Source: Rhizobium binae
GTDB taxonomy: Bacteria > Pseudomonadota > Alphaproteobacteria > Rhizobiales > Rhizobiaceae
Direction of reading: 5' to 3'
Assembly: GCF_017357225.1 (NCBI RefSeq)
Contig: NZ_CP071604.1
Location: 375,001-439,000 of the forward strand
DNA: 64,000 nucleotides
Positions 34,418-43,390 of the stretch are shown here, piece after piece (the first letter of the stretch is position 1; each line of letters starts with the position of its first letter). The notes beneath the pieces are model-generated. The model did no database searches. It worked only from the letters and a program-made list of their open reading frames with translations, and was not told where the DNA came from. The translations under genes and the position numbers were made by a program.

Positions 34418-35500
34418 ATGAGTTTCAAGAAGATTGCCGTTCTCGGCCTGGGCAAGGTCGGACGGCTGGCGGCGACGCTGTTGCATGAAGGCGGCTTCGA
34501 GGTCATCGGCGTCGATGCGCAATTGCCGCTGGGCGATCTGCCCTTCCGGTGCCGCACCGGCGATATTTCCGACGCTCAGGTGATTGGCGAACTGCTCTCC
34601 ACTGTCGAGGCGGTGCTCTCCTGCCTTCCCTACCATCTGAACATCGAACTGGCCCGTGCCGCCCATCTTGCCGGCATCCATTATTTCGATCTGACCGAAG
34701 ACGTTCCCACCACCAATTTCATCATCGAACTGTCGAAGACGGCCCGCGGCCTGATGGCGCCGCAATGCGGCCTGGCGCCGGGCTTCGTCGGCATCGTCGG
34801 CGCAAGCCTTGCCGACGGCTTCGATCGCTGCCGCTCGATCCGCATGCGCGTCGGCGCCCTGCCGCAGCATCCGACCGGCCTTCTCGGTTATGCCTTCAAC
34901 TGGTCGCCGGAGGGCGTCGTCAACGAATATCTGAATGATTGCGAGGTCATTGAGGGCGGTGTGCGCAAGCTGGTCTCGCCGATGGAATGGCATGAGACGG
35001 TCTATGTCGGTGGCGTCAAGCTCGAAGCCTTCACCACCTCAGGCGGTCTTGGCACCATGTGCGACACCATGCTCGCCAAGATCGACAATCTCGACTACAA
35101 GACCATGCGCTACCCCGGCCATATGGAGCTGATGAACTTCTTCTTCCATGAGCTGCTGATGCGCGACAAGCGTAAGCTCGCCGGCGAGATCCTGACCAAC
35201 GCCAAGCCGCCTGTTGAAGATGATGTCGTCTATGTCCATGTCGCCGCCGAGGGGACGGAGAACGGCAGCCTGCGCCGCAAGGAATTCGTGCGCGCCTATT
35301 ATCCGATCGAGATTGCCGGCGCCCGCCGCACGGCGATCGCCTGGACGACCTCGGCTTCGGTCGTCGCCGTCATCGAGATGGTCCGCGACGGGCTGCTGCC
35401 GGCGACCGGTTTCCTGCACCAGGAGCATATTCCGCTGGAGATGTTCTTGAAGACGCCGACCGGAAGCCTGTTCAAGGCGGACGCCACCAGCCACAAGTGA
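34418..35500 (+). CDS. Saccharopine dehydrogenase family oxidoreductase
   Basis: A 360-residue NAD(P)-dependent protein. The Rossmann motif AVLGLGKVGRLAATLL is at residues 6-22, and the central Sacchrp_dh region contains CLPYHLNIELARAAHLAGIH and YFDLTEDVPTT. A C-terminal domain ends about residue 340. The layout resembles the saccharopine dehydrogenase-like or lysine 6-dehydrogenase branch of amino-acid metabolism. It stands alone on the plus strand, about 110 bp after the dnaA terminator. The substrate is uncertain; I see no lysine-pathway neighbour. Confidence 0.82.
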   Translation: MSFKKIAVLGLGKVGRLAATLLHEGGFEVIGVDAQLPLGDLPFRCRTGDISDAQVIGELLSTVEAVLSCLPYHLNIELARAAHLAGIHYFDLTEDVPTTNFIIELSKTARGLMAPQCGLAPGFVGIVGASLADGFDRCRSIRMRVGALPQHPTGLLGYAFNWSPEGVVNEYLNDCEVIEGGVRKLVSPMEWHETVYVGGVKLEAFTTSGGLGTMCDTMLAKIDNLDYKTMRYPGHMELMNFFFHELLMRDKRKLAGEILTNAKPPVEDDVVYVHVAAEGTENGSLRRKEFVRAYYPIEIAGARRTAIAWTTSASVVAVIEMVRDGLLPATGFLHQEHIPLEMFLKTPTGSLFKADATSHK

Positions 35501-35563
35501 GCATGCTTTCCAGCGCGGATGGCGACATCGCCGCCGCGCTGGAAACAATTCATTGTCCTGATA

Positions 35564-36766
35564 TCAGCAGGCGAGATCGGCGACGACCGAATCGAGGATC
35601 AGCATGCCCGCTGGTGTGCAGCGCAGCCGTGAATTGCCGATCCGCTCGATGAATTTGTGTTCGAGCAGAAACTCCTCGCGCTTCGGGTCGAGCTCGCGGC
35701 CGGAAAGCTGCTGCCAGCGGGCGAGATCGACACCTTCGCGCAGCCGCAGCCCCATCAGCAGCAGTTCGTCGGACTGTTCCTCATAGCCGAGCCGTTCCTC
35801 GTCGAGAATGCCGTGCCCGTCCCGCTCGACCATCTCGAGCCAGGCTTCCGGCTTGCGCTCGGTCGCCGTCGCAATTTTTTCGCGGCCGCGTGTCAGCCGG
35901 CCGTGCGCGCCCGGGCCGATGCCGGCATAATCGCCGTAACGCCAGTAGGTCAGATTGTGCCGGCTTTCCGCACCCGGCCGGGCGTGGTTGGAGACCTCGT
36001 AGGCGGGCATGCCCTCACGCGCGGTAATCTCCTGCGTCGCCTCGTAGAGCACAGCCGATCGCTCGCCATCCGGCACGATCAGCTTGCCCGCCTTGTGCAG
36101 GCCGTAGAACGGCGTGCCTTCCTCGATGGTCAGCTGATAGAGCGACAGATGGTCGACCGCATAGGAGATCGCCTGCTTCAGCTCGCTTTCCCATTCCTCG
36201 ACCGTCTGGTCGGGCCGGGCATAGATGAGATCGAAGGACATGCGCGGAAAAATGTCGCGCGCCAGCCGGATCGCCTTCAGCGCATCGGCGACGTCATGCA
36301 GCCGGCCGAGAAATTTCAGGTCCCGGTCGTTCAGCGCCTGCACGCCGAGCGACACGCGATTGACGCCGGCTGCCCGGTAACCGCGGAAGCGCTCGGCCTC
36401 GACGCTGGAAGGATTGGCCTCCATGGTGATCTCGATACCATCGGGCACGTGCCAGTGCCGGGCAATACCCTGGAGAATGGCGTCGACGGTTTCCGGCTTC
36501 ATCAGCGAGGGCGTGCCGCCGCCGAGGAAGATGCTCGTCACGGTCTTCGGCCCGCTGATTGCCCGCACCGCCGCCATCTCCTTCAGGAAGGCGGCGGCAA
36601 ACCGCTCCTGATCCACCGGCTGGTGGCGCACATGGCTGTTGAAGTCGCAATAGGGACACTTCGCCGCGCAGAAGGGCCAATGGGCATAGACGCCGAAGCC
36701 GGGCTCGCCGGTATCGGGCAGCAGCGCCGCATCGCGCGGGGAGCCTGGCATGTCGAAATTGTCCAC
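35564..36766 (-). CDS. hemW: Radical SAM heme chaperone HemW
   Basis: Cytoplasmic radical-SAM-fold protein that delivers heme; formerly called an oxygen-independent coproporphyrinogen oxidase-like protein. The 400 residues show YAHWPFCAAKCPYCDFNSH with the CxxxCxxC cluster triad, TSIFLGGGTPSLM, and a C-terminal HemN-like domain (YEVSNHARPGAESRHNLTYW). It lacks the fourth Cys of true HemN (CPYC followed by DF), in line with HemW. It lies 9 bp after rdgB in the conserved rph-VOC-rdgB-hemW operon. Confidence 0.93.
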   Translation of the reverse strand: MDNFDMPGSPRDAALLPDTGEPGFGVYAHWPFCAAKCPYCDFNSHVRHQPVDQERFAAAFLKEMAAVRAISGPKTVTSIFLGGGTPSLMKPETVDAILQGIARHWHVPDGIEITMEANPSSVEAERFRGYRAAGVNRVSLGVQALNDRDLKFLGRLHDVADALKAIRLARDIFPRMSFDLIYARPDQTVEEWESELKQAISYAVDHLSLYQLTIEEGTPFYGLHKAGKLIVPDGERSAVLYEATQEITAREGMPAYEVSNHARPGAESRHNLTYWRYGDYAGIGPGAHGRLTRGREKIATATERKPEAWLEMVERDGHGILDEERLGYEEQSDELLLMGLRLREGVDLARWQQLSGRELDPKREEFLLEHKFIERIGNSRLRCTPAGMLILDSVVADLAC

Positions 36767-36775
36767 GTGGTGACC

Positions 36776-37420
36776 TTATGCCTCCAGGCAGGTTTCGACA
36801 AAGAGTTTGAAGGCGCGCGCCCGGTGCGACAGCGCCTGCGGCTTGCCGATATTCCAGCCGTGTTTTTCCTCGCCGCTCATCTCGCCGAAGGTAACGCCGT
36901 AGCCCTCCGGCTGGAAGACCGGATCGTAGCCGAAGCCCTGGGTGCCGCGCGGCGGCCAGACGACATTGCCTTCCACTTCGCCGCGGAAGAGTTCGGTATG
37001 CCCGTCCGGCCAGGCGAGGCAGAGAACGCTGACGAAACGCGCGGTGCGCTGCTCAGGCGTCGTGGCGCCTGCATCCTGCAGCGCCTTTTCCACCTTGGCC
37101 ATCGCCATGTCGAAATCGCGCGTGCCGTCGGCTCTTTCCGCCCAATTGGCGGTGTAGACGCCGGGATCACCGCCGAGCGCGTCGACCACCAGCCCGGAAT
37201 CGTCAGACAGCGCCGGCATGCCGGCGGCATTGGCGGAGGCGACCGCCTTGATTGTCGCATTCTCCTCGAAGCTGGTGCCGGTTTCGTCGGGCTCGACGAA
37301 ATTCAGCTCGGCGGCCGATTTGGCGGTGAAGCCGAGCGGCCCGATCAGTTCCTGGATCTCGCGGATCTTGCCGGCATTGTGGCTGGCGACGACGATGGTC
37401 TTCGTTTCAAGCTTGCGCAT
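36776..37420 (-). CDS. rdgB: Non-canonical purine NTP pyrophosphatase (RdgB/HAM1)
   Basis: House-cleaning enzyme that hydrolyses dITP/XTP to the monophosphate, keeping deaminated purines out of nucleic acids. The 214 residues begin with [15 protein letters not shown], then [13 protein letters not shown] (metal-binding Asp pair) and [12 protein letters not shown], and end SHRARAFK, all family signatures. Located between the VOC gene (1-base contact) and hemW in the rph operon. Confidence 0.95.
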   Translation of the reverse strand: MRKLETKTIVVASHNAGKIREIQELIGPLGFTAKSAAELNFVEPDETGTSFEENATIKAVASANAAGMPALSDDSGLVVDALGGDPGVYTANWAERADGTRDFDMAMAKVEKALQDAGATTPEQRTARFVSVLCLAWPDGHTELFRGEVEGNVVWPPRGTQGFGYDPVFQPEGYGVTFGEMSGEEKHGWNIGKPQALSHRARAFKLFVETCLEA

Positions 37421-37846
37421 TCAGATATCCTGTTCGATGCCCCAGATTTTGGCCTCCGCGCATTCCAGGCTATTGCCGGCCGGATCGCGAAAATAGATCG
37501 AGCGGCCGCCGTTCGGCCAATGCACCTCGGATTCGATTGTCACACCTGCCGCCTTCAGCCGTTCGGCCATCGCATCGATATTGCGGCCGGAGACACGGAA
37601 GCAGGCATGGCCCTCGCCGCTCGTGCCGTGCGGCGGCACCTGCAGTGCATTGGACGCCGGCGGCTTTACTGTTTCCGCTGGGTTGAAGATCAGCAGCACG
37701 CCGGGGCCACAGCGGAAGAAGACATGCCGATTGGCCGCACGGCTGATCTTTTCAAGGCCGAGCACGTCTTTGTAGAAGACCTCGGCCTGATCAAGATCGC
37801 GCGCATAGAGGGCCGTTTCCAGCATGCCTTCCAGCATGGGGTTCAT
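37421..37846 (-). CDS. VOC-fold (glyoxalase/bleomycin-resistance-like) protein
   Basis: A 141-residue single vicinal-oxygen-chelate module. Two beta-alpha-beta repeats are visible, starting [20 protein letters not shown] and [19 protein letters not shown], and ending [14 protein letters not shown] with the metal Glu. Its ATG overlaps the rph stop (ATGA), and its stop touches the rdgB start, so the gene is translationally coupled inside the rph-rdgB-hemW operon. The upstream continuation of the frame is rph antisense-frame shadow. Reaction unknown. Confidence 0.82.
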   Translation of the reverse strand: MNPMLEGMLETALYARDLDQAEVFYKDVLGLEKISRAANRHVFFRCGPGVLLIFNPAETVKPPASNALQVPPHGTSGEGHACFRVSGRNIDAMAERLKAAGVTIESEVHWPNGGRSIYFRDPAGNSLECAEAKIWGIEQDI

Positions 37847-38562
37847 CCCGCAATCGCCTGTTTCTGCAGGGCGACGAGTTCGCCGATGCCGTTCTTGGCA
37901 AGACCCATCAGCGAGGTGAATTCCTCCTCGGTAAACGGCGTGCCTTCGGCCGTGCCCTGGATCTCGACGATGCCGCCGGCGCCGGTCATGACGAAATTGG
38001 CATCGGTCTCGGCCGAGGAATCCTCGAGGTAGTCGAGATCGATCACCGCCTGGTTGGCGAAGACGCCGCAAGAGATGGCGGCGACATGATCCTTGAGGAC
38101 CCGTTCGACTTTGATCATGTTGCGGCTTTCCATCCATTTAAGGCAATCGTAGAGCGCGATCCAGCCGCCGGTGATCGACGCGGTCCGCGTGCCGCCATCG
38201 GCCTGGATGACATCGCAGTCGAGCGTGATCTGCCGTTCGCCGAGCGCCTGCAGATCGACGACGGCGCGCAGCGACCGGCCGATCAGCCGCTGGATTTCCT
38301 GGGTGCGGCCGCCCTGCTTGCCGGCAGCGGCCTCGCGCTTCATGCGTTCGCCGGTCGCCCGCGGCAGCATACCGTATTCGGCCGTCACCCAGCCCTTGCC
38401 GGTATTGCGCAGCCACGGCGGCGTCTTGTCCTCGAGGCTTGCGGTGCAGAGCACGTGCGTATCGCCGAACTTGACCAGGCAGGAGCCTTCCGCATGCTTG
38501 GAAAAGTTGCGCTCGAACGAGACCTTGCGCATCTGGTCGGTTTTTCTGCCTGAAGGCCGCAT
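37843..38562 (-). CDS. rph: Ribonuclease PH
   Basis: Phosphorolytic 3'-5' exoribonuclease that trims tRNA 3' ends. The 239 residues start [16 protein letters not shown] and contain [20 protein letters not shown], the phosphate-binding [18 protein letters not shown] and [18 protein letters not shown] (metal Asp region), all as in the family. ATG at 38562 follows GGAGATAAGA. First gene of the rph-VOC-rdgB-hemW operon, divergent from hrcA, an order that is conserved in Rhizobiales. Confidence 0.96.
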   Translation of the reverse strand: MRPSGRKTDQMRKVSFERNFSKHAEGSCLVKFGDTHVLCTASLEDKTPPWLRNTGKGWVTAEYGMLPRATGERMKREAAAGKQGGRTQEIQRLIGRSLRAVVDLQALGERQITLDCDVIQADGGTRTASITGGWIALYDCLKWMESRNMIKVERVLKDHVAAISCGVFANQAVIDLDYLEDSSAETDANFVMTGAGGIVEIQGTAEGTPFTEEEFTSLMGLAKNGIGELVALQKQAIAG

Positions 38563-38687
38563 TCTTATCTCCTGGAGTTGCTGACCGCTTCTACGATTGG
38601 CGGCGCTCATTTGCAAATTCCCTTTTGCCACGGGGGCGAGTTTGACTATATTTTCGAAAGCATCATCAGTGTGGGTTCGAGAGGTTC

Positions 38688-39776
38688 ATGGGCATCAGGT
38701 CGACGTCGGTTTCGGATGCCGTTGCTGTGCTGGACGAGCGCTCCCGGGAAATCTTTCGCCGCATCGTCGAAGGGTATCTGGAAAGCGGCGAACCGCTCGG
38801 CTCGCGCAATCTGTCGCGCCTGCTGCCGATGTCGCTGTCGCCGGCCTCGGTGCGCAACGTCATGAGCGATCTCGAAGAGCTTGGCCTGATCTATTCACCG
38901 CATGTCAGCGCCGGCCGGCTGCCGACCCAGATCGGCCTGCGCTTCTTCGTCGATGCCTTCATGCAGGTCGGCGATCTATCCGCCGAGGAGAGGGCCAGCA
39001 TCGATCGCCAGGTGCGGGCCGAAAGCGGCGGCAATCCGGTGGAATCGATGATGAATGAAGCCAGCCGCATGCTGTCAGGCATTTCGCGCGGCGCCGGCCT
39101 CGTCATCACCTCGAAGAGCGATCCGGTGCTGAAGCATGTCGAGTTCATCCGGCTGGAGCCGACAAAGGCGCTCGCCGTGCTCGTCGGCGATCACGACCAG
39201 GTGGAAAACCGCATCATCGAACTGCCGGCCGGCGTCACCTCCTCGCAGCTGACGGAGGCGGCGAATTTCCTCAATGCGCACATGTCCGGTCAGACCCTGC
39301 CGGAACTGCGCAAGCAGTTAAGCCTGCTGAAGGACGATGTCCGCCACGAGCTCGATGCGCTGTCGCGCGATCTCGTCGAGCGGGGCATCGCCGTCTGGGC
39401 CGGCAGCCCTGATGAGGGTAAGCCAGCCCAGCTGATCATTCGCGGCCGCGCCAACCTGCTCGAAGGGCTTGGCGGCGCCGAGGATCTCGACCGGCTGCGC
39501 ATGCTGTTCGACGATCTCGAAAAGAAGGACAGCCTGATCGAGATTCTCAATCTGGCCGAAAGCGGTTCGGGCGTGCGCATCTTCATCGGCTCGGAAAATA
39601 AGCTCTTCTCGCTGTCCGGCTCGTCGCTGATCGTCGCGCCCTATCGCGACGAGGATGATCGAATCGTCGGCGCCGTCGGCGTCATTGGTCCGACGCGGCT
39701 CAATTATTCCCGCATCGTGCCGATGGTGGATTACACCGCCCAGCTCGTCTCCCGCCTTTCGCGCAATCCGCTTTGA
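38688..39776 (+). CDS. hrcA: Heat-inducible transcription repressor HrcA
   Basis: Repressor of heat-shock operons that binds CIRCE elements. The 362 residues have an N-terminal winged helix ([20 protein letters not shown], then [19 protein letters not shown]), a central dimerisation region and a C-terminal GAF-like domain ending [16 protein letters not shown]. The [15 protein letters not shown] segment (here [10 protein letters not shown]) is the hallmark. It lies before grpE, about 110 bp apart, and no CIRCE repeat was found in this window, so its targets (groESL and others) lie elsewhere. Confidence 0.95.
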   Translation: MGIRSTSVSDAVAVLDERSREIFRRIVEGYLESGEPLGSRNLSRLLPMSLSPASVRNVMSDLEELGLIYSPHVSAGRLPTQIGLRFFVDAFMQVGDLSAEERASIDRQVRAESGGNPVESMMNEASRMLSGISRGAGLVITSKSDPVLKHVEFIRLEPTKALAVLVGDHDQVENRIIELPAGVTSSQLTEAANFLNAHMSGQTLPELRKQLSLLKDDVRHELDALSRDLVERGIAVWAGSPDEGKPAQLIIRGRANLLEGLGGAEDLDRLRMLFDDLEKKDSLIEILNLAESGSGVRIFIGSENKLFSLSGSSLIVAPYRDEDDRIVGAVGVIGPTRLNYSRIVPMVDYTAQLVSRLSRNPL

Positions 39777-39824
39777 CGCCGCAGCGCGCGACTCCGCGGA
39801 ATTTACGCTTCTTTGTCACGCAGA

Positions 39825-39853
39825 CTTGATTTTTTCCGGTCAAACCTCGATAT
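39825..39853 (+). promoter_or_regulatory. Possible sigma-32 (RpoH) promoter of grpE
   Basis: CTTGAT at 39825-39830 and CCTCGATAT at 39845-39853, 14 bases apart, resemble the heat-shock promoter CTTGAA-N(13-15)-CCCCATNT with mismatches. It stands 35 bases before grpE. Confidence 0.4.
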
Positions 39854-39887
39854 CGGGCGCATCTGAAGACACCAACCGGAGACCGTC

Positions 39888-40520
39888 ATGACCGATGAAA
39901 CGACGAAAAACGGACCTGACGCAACTGCGGCCGATGCCGCAGCCGACGCTGCCGCCTACGTCGAGAACCAGACCGTGCAGGAAGAGACCACCCAGCCAGA
40001 TCCGCTTGAGCTTCTGAAAGCCGAAAACAGCGAGCTGCGCGACCGCTATCTGCGCCTTGCCGCCGAGATGGACAATCTGCGCCGCCGCACCGAGCGCGAG
40101 GTCAGGGACGCCAAGTCCTATTCCGTCGCCGGTTTCGCCCGCGACATGCTCGCGGTTTCCGACAATCTGCGCCGGGCGCTGGATGCCATTACTCCGGAGG
40201 CAAAGGCCACGGCCGATGCCGGCCTGACCACGCTGATCGAGGGTGTGGAGATGACCGAGCGCGCCATGCTGTCGGCGCTCGAGCGCCATGGGGTGCGCAA
40301 GCTGGAGCCGGTCGGCCAGAAGTTCGATCCGAATTTCCATCAGGCAATGTTCGAGGTGCCGAACCCCGAGGTGCCGAACAATACCGTCGTCCAGGTCGTG
40401 CAGGCAGGCTTCACCATCGGCGAACGCGTGCTGCGCCCGGCTATGGTCGGTGTCGCCAAGGGCGGCCCGAAGCCGGTCGAAGCCGAAACCAATTCCGTCT
40501 TCGACGAGAAGGACGCCTGA
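39888..40520 (+). CDS. grpE: GrpE nucleotide exchange factor for DnaK
   Basis: Co-chaperone that drives ADP release from DnaK. The 210 residues have an acidic Ala-rich N-terminal tail, a long coiled coil ([20 protein letters not shown], then [13 protein letters not shown]) and the C-terminal beta domain ([34 protein letters not shown]). Length is normal for alphaproteobacteria. It follows hrcA, with a weak heat-shock promoter of its own, and faces the nucleoside hydrolase gene across a shared hairpin. Confidence 0.96.
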   Translation: MTDETTKNGPDATAADAAADAAAYVENQTVQEETTQPDPLELLKAENSELRDRYLRLAAEMDNLRRRTEREVRDAKSYSVAGFARDMLAVSDNLRRALDAITPEAKATADAGLTTLIEGVEMTERAMLSALERHGVRKLEPVGQKFDPNFHQAMFEVPNPEVPNNTVVQVVQAGFTIGERVLRPAMVGVAKGGPKPVEAETNSVFDEKDA

Positions 40521-40524
40521 CATC

Positions 40525-40557
40525 GGTTTCCTTCTCCTTCGCGAGAGAAGGAAAACC
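40525..40557. terminator. Bidirectional hairpin between grpE and nucleoside hydrolase
   Basis: GGTTTCCTTCTC (40525-40536) and GAGAAGGAAAACC (40545-40557) pair with one bulged A around an 8-base loop. It sits in the 43-bp convergent gap and can end both transcripts. Confidence 0.6.
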
Positions 40558-40563
40558 AAAAGA

Positions 40564-41508
40564 TCAGATGCGGGCGAAGCGTTCGATCAGAAGGTCGAAG
40601 AAACCGTCCGCATCGACATGGCGCATCACCTTCGCATTCCGCTTGCGATCCGTCACATGCCACCAGTCGACCACGGTCATGCCGACGGTGAGTTCCGATC
40701 GGACCTCGATCTCGACATTGCAGTCCCGGCCCTGGAAAAGTTCCGGCTTCAACAGATAGGCGACCACCGTCGGATCGTGCAGCGGCCCGCCGTCGGAGCC
40801 GTATTTCTCGATATCGAAGCGCTCGAAGAATTCCAGCATCTCGACCATCGCCTGTGCCGGCGCCGTACCGATATCGGCCATACGCTTCACCCGGTCCTTG
40901 CGCGTCAGCAATTGATGCGTCACGTCGAGCGGCATCATCACGATCGGCACACCCGAGCGGAAGACGATGTCGGCGGCTTCCGGATCGACATAGATGTTGA
41001 ATTCGGCCGCCGGCGTGATGTTGCCGCCCTCGAAGAAACCGCCGCCCATCATCACCAGTTCGCGGATGCGGGGGATGATGTCGGGCGCCTTCTGGAAGGC
41101 CATGCCGATATTGGTGAGCGGCCCGAGCGTGCAGAGCGTCACCGTGCCTTCCCCCTCGCGGCGCAGCGTCTCGATGATGAAGTCGACGGAATGGACCGGC
41201 TGCAGTGCCATCGTAGGCTCGGCGAGCGCGGGGCCATCGAGGCCGGTCTTGCCGTGCACATGCTCCGCCGTCACCAGTTTGCGCGCGATCGGCCTGTCGG
41301 CACCGGCGAAAACCTTGGTCTCCGGCCGGCCGCAGAGCTCGCAGACGATGCGCGCATTGCGGCTGGTCAGCGAAAGCGGCACATTGCCGGCGACCGTGGT
41401 GATCCCCAGCACCTCCAGCTCATCAGGGCTGCCGAAGGCCAGCATGATGGCGGCCGCATCATCCTGGCCGGGATCCGTGTCGATGATGATTTTTCTGATG
41501 TTTGCCAT
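40564..41508 (-). CDS. Inosine-uridine preferring nucleoside hydrolase
   Basis: Cytosolic N-ribohydrolase of nucleoside salvage. The 314 residues begin IRKIIIDTDPGQDDAAAIML, whose Asp cluster binds calcium. The conserved GNVPLSLTSRNA, LCTLGPLTNIGMAF, MMGGGFFEGGNITPAAEFN and GGPLHDPTVVAYLL (His-Asp) follow. ATG at 41508 gives normal length; the extension to 41574 is dropped. It is a single gene between two convergent and divergent neighbours. Sequence does not resolve preference for purine or pyrimidine nucleosides. Confidence 0.9.
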   Translation of the reverse strand: MANIRKIIIDTDPGQDDAAAIMLAFGSPDELEVLGITTVAGNVPLSLTSRNARIVCELCGRPETKVFAGADRPIARKLVTAEHVHGKTGLDGPALAEPTMALQPVHSVDFIIETLRREGEGTVTLCTLGPLTNIGMAFQKAPDIIPRIRELVMMGGGFFEGGNITPAAEFNIYVDPEAADIVFRSGVPIVMMPLDVTHQLLTRKDRVKRMADIGTAPAQAMVEMLEFFERFDIEKYGSDGGPLHDPTVVAYLLKPELFQGRDCNVEIEVRSELTVGMTVVDWWHVTDRKRNAKVMRHVDADGFFDLLIERFARI

Positions 41509-41708
41509 TCCGATCGTTCCGTTCCTCGCCATACCCGCTGCTTCGGCATGCAGCATTTCTTCATTTCCCGTCACAAATCAGCACAGTTCGCGCGGGCATG
41601 TTTTGATGCGAGGCAGCCATTGCATTGTCAAGCAAGGAGGAGGGCGTCGACCGTCTTAAGTCGAGCGGATCTGAAAATCGCGAGGCGGCGCCGAGCGCTC
41701 GCGCGCGC

Positions 41709-41737
41709 CTTGCAGCGCCGGGCTTCTCTCCCCATAT
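41709..41737 (+). promoter_or_regulatory. Sigma-32 (RpoH) heat-shock promoter of the Hsp20 gene
   Basis: CTTGCA at 41709-41714, a 15-base spacer, and CCCCATAT at 41730-41737. The -10 box is a perfect match to CCCCATNT and the -35 box has one mismatch to CTTGAA. Transcription would start about 41744, giving a leader of roughly 60 bases before the Hsp20 ATG, with a CATCCGGATG palindrome at its 5' end. Confidence 0.7.
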
Positions 41738-41802
41738 TAGCGCCATCCGGATGCTGCACTTGAGGTCCGGGATGGTCGCTTGCATCAAGGACTTGAAAAG
41801 AG

Positions 41803-42228
41803 ATGAGCCGAGTTACCCCTTTCGCCAGCCCGCTGCTTCTGGGCTTCGACGCCATGGAAAAGACGCTGGAGCGCATTTCCAAGGCGAGCGACGGATATCC
41901 GCCCTACAATATCGAACGCATTGCCGCCGACAGCGGCGCGCCGGAACGTTTGCGCATCACCCTTGCGGTGGCCGGCTTCGGTGAGGAGGAACTCGACGTC
42001 TCCACCGAGGAGAACCAGCTTGTCATCCGCGGCCGCCAGATGGAGCAGGGCGAGCGGGATTATCTCTATCGCGGCATCGCCGCCCGCCAGTTCCAGCGCA
42101 CCTTCGTTCTTGCCGACGGCATGCAGGTGCTCGGCGCCGGCCTGAAGAACGGCTTGCTCTCGGTCGATCTAATTCGGCCGGAACCCGCGCGCATGGTCAA
42201 GAAAATTAACATTTCGGTTTCACAGTAG
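41803..42228 (+). CDS. Small heat-shock protein (Hsp20/alpha-crystallin family)
   Basis: A 141-residue ATP-independent holdase. The alpha-crystallin domain spans about residues 32-130: YNIERIAADSGAPERLRITL, then VAGFGEEELDVSTEENQLVI, and the GLKNGLLSVDLIRPEP loop, which carries the conserved A-x-x-x-n-G-v-L-type motif. A short C-terminal tail KKINISVSQ includes the IxI/V anchor. A strong RpoH promoter lies upstream. The DUF1150 gene follows 49 bp later, a standard pairing in Rhizobiales. No typical ROSE thermometer was recognised in the leader. Confidence 0.93.
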   Translation: MSRVTPFASPLLLGFDAMEKTLERISKASDGYPPYNIERIAADSGAPERLRITLAVAGFGEEELDVSTEENQLVIRGRQMEQGERDYLYRGIAARQFQRTFVLADGMQVLGAGLKNGLLSVDLIRPEPARMVKKINISVSQ

Positions 42229-42277
42229 CACAACGGTTTTTCTCGAACCGTTGGTCCCTTCTTCCGGAGGAACAGGA

Positions 42278-42535
42278 ATGTTGATGAAAGAAGCCACGTC
42301 TCACTTGACCAAATCCGAGCTTGCCCACATCGGCAACGGCGAGGTCGCCTATATCAGGAAAATGCGCACCGAAGAGGTCGCCAAGTGTTTCCCCGAGGCG
42401 CCGGATATCGATCCGAACGTCGATCTCTGGGCGCTCTTCGGCGCCGACGGCACGCCGATTCTGCTGACGGACAACCGTTCCAGCACCTTCTTCAAGGCGG
42501 CCGAGGACGAATTGAAGACGGTCAGCCTGCACTGA
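42278..42535 (+). CDS. DUF1150 family protein
   Basis: An 85-residue protein of the DUF1150 family, known in Rhizobiales as a partner downstream of small heat-shock genes. The core IGNGEVAYIRKMRTEEV and the ending GADGTPILLTDNRSSTFF are typical. ATG at 42278 is preceded by CCGGAGGAACAG. Function is unknown; co-transcription with the Hsp20 gene suggests a stress role. Confidence 0.85.
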   Translation: MLMKEATSHLTKSELAHIGNGEVAYIRKMRTEEVAKCFPEAPDIDPNVDLWALFGADGTPILLTDNRSSTFFKAAEDELKTVSLH

Positions 42536-42622
42536 CCGTCAAGACCGTCTGCTACGTTTCACTGCTTGCGGTGCACGGTCGATCTATTCGATTTCGCTGC
42601 GGTCGGGACGGATGTCGCGACA

Positions 42623-43189
42623 TTATCGCCAATCGAACCACGGCGTCAGCAAGCCCGTCTTGCGCCGATAGGCTTCATATTCGGATGCCAGCGGTGATAG
42701 GGCGAATTTCCTCTCCTCGTTGCGGGCTGCAATCACGTAGACAACCGTAAAAAATAAGACCGGCAGGATCGACCATATCGACCAAGATGCCAGCGCCCAC
42801 CCCGACCAGAAGAGCAGGTAGGACGTGTAAAAAGGGTGCCGCAGGTAGCGATAGGGACCGTCGGTGACAAGACTATCTGGGTGATCGAGGGTGAATACAA
42901 AGCGCAACCTGGCCTCTCGCGACGCCGACACCGCCCACCAGAACAAGCCCGCCGACCCGATTTCAAATCCCAGTCCGACTACCTGTACCCATAGCATCTG
43001 CGTCCCGGACCAAACCAGGTACAGGAAAAACGCCGTCGTCGCGATGACGACGACGGTGATCAGCTTTGCTCCGGCTTCCATCTTCGGCGAGTTGAAGTGG
43101 CCTCGCAACGACCACGCGTAGAACCCGACGACACTCAGGCTGGTGATCGAAATAACAAAGTCCAGAAGAAATTGCATCGTGATGCCCAC
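42623..43189 (-). CDS. Isoprenylcysteine carboxyl methyltransferase-like (ICMT/PEMT) membrane methyltransferase
   Basis: A 188-residue membrane protein with four to five hydrophobic helices. The C-terminal SAM-binding signature RHPFYTSYLLFWSGWA, followed by ARNEERKFALSPLASEYEAY, matches the ICMT/phospholipid methyltransferase family (RHP...Y and the EE pair). Starts at 43189 and 43177 are both possible. It stands alone in a stretch with more AT-rich codons than the backbone. The methyl acceptor is unknown. Confidence 0.75.
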   Translation of the reverse strand: MGITMQFLLDFVISITSLSVVGFYAWSLRGHFNSPKMEAGAKLITVVVIATTAFFLYLVWSGTQMLWVQVVGLGFEIGSAGLFWWAVSASREARLRFVFTLDHPDSLVTDGPYRYLRHPFYTSYLLFWSGWALASWSIWSILPVLFFTVVYVIAARNEERKFALSPLASEYEAYRRKTGLLTPWFDWR

Positions 43190-43390
43190 CTTGAAAGGTT
43201 GGTTGCAATTGCTGCTGCGACAGACCTAACCCGTATACAACGCCAAGGCAAATGATTGTGTATTGATGCGTAACCGCACCGAAACGTGTCGTGATTGCAC
43301 GACCTGGTTCAGATCTGGTTTACGATGATCATGCACCTGCCATAGATATTTTCGTGCAAGACTTTGGCTGCGCGTTAGGGGTCGCAGTTT

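Noticed and set aside
35657..38032. A 791-codon plus-strand open frame
   Set aside because: Antisense shadow of hemW, rdgB, the VOC gene and rph, all of which have clear family motifs.
38632..39887. CIRCE element controlling hrcA-grpE
   Set aside because: No TTAGCACTC-N9-GAGTGCTAA-like repeat was seen in either gap.
41744..41802. ROSE-type RNA thermometer in the Hsp20 leader
   Set aside because: The leader is short and lacks the usual U(U/C)GCU segment pairing to the ribosome site; only small imperfect hairpins are possible.
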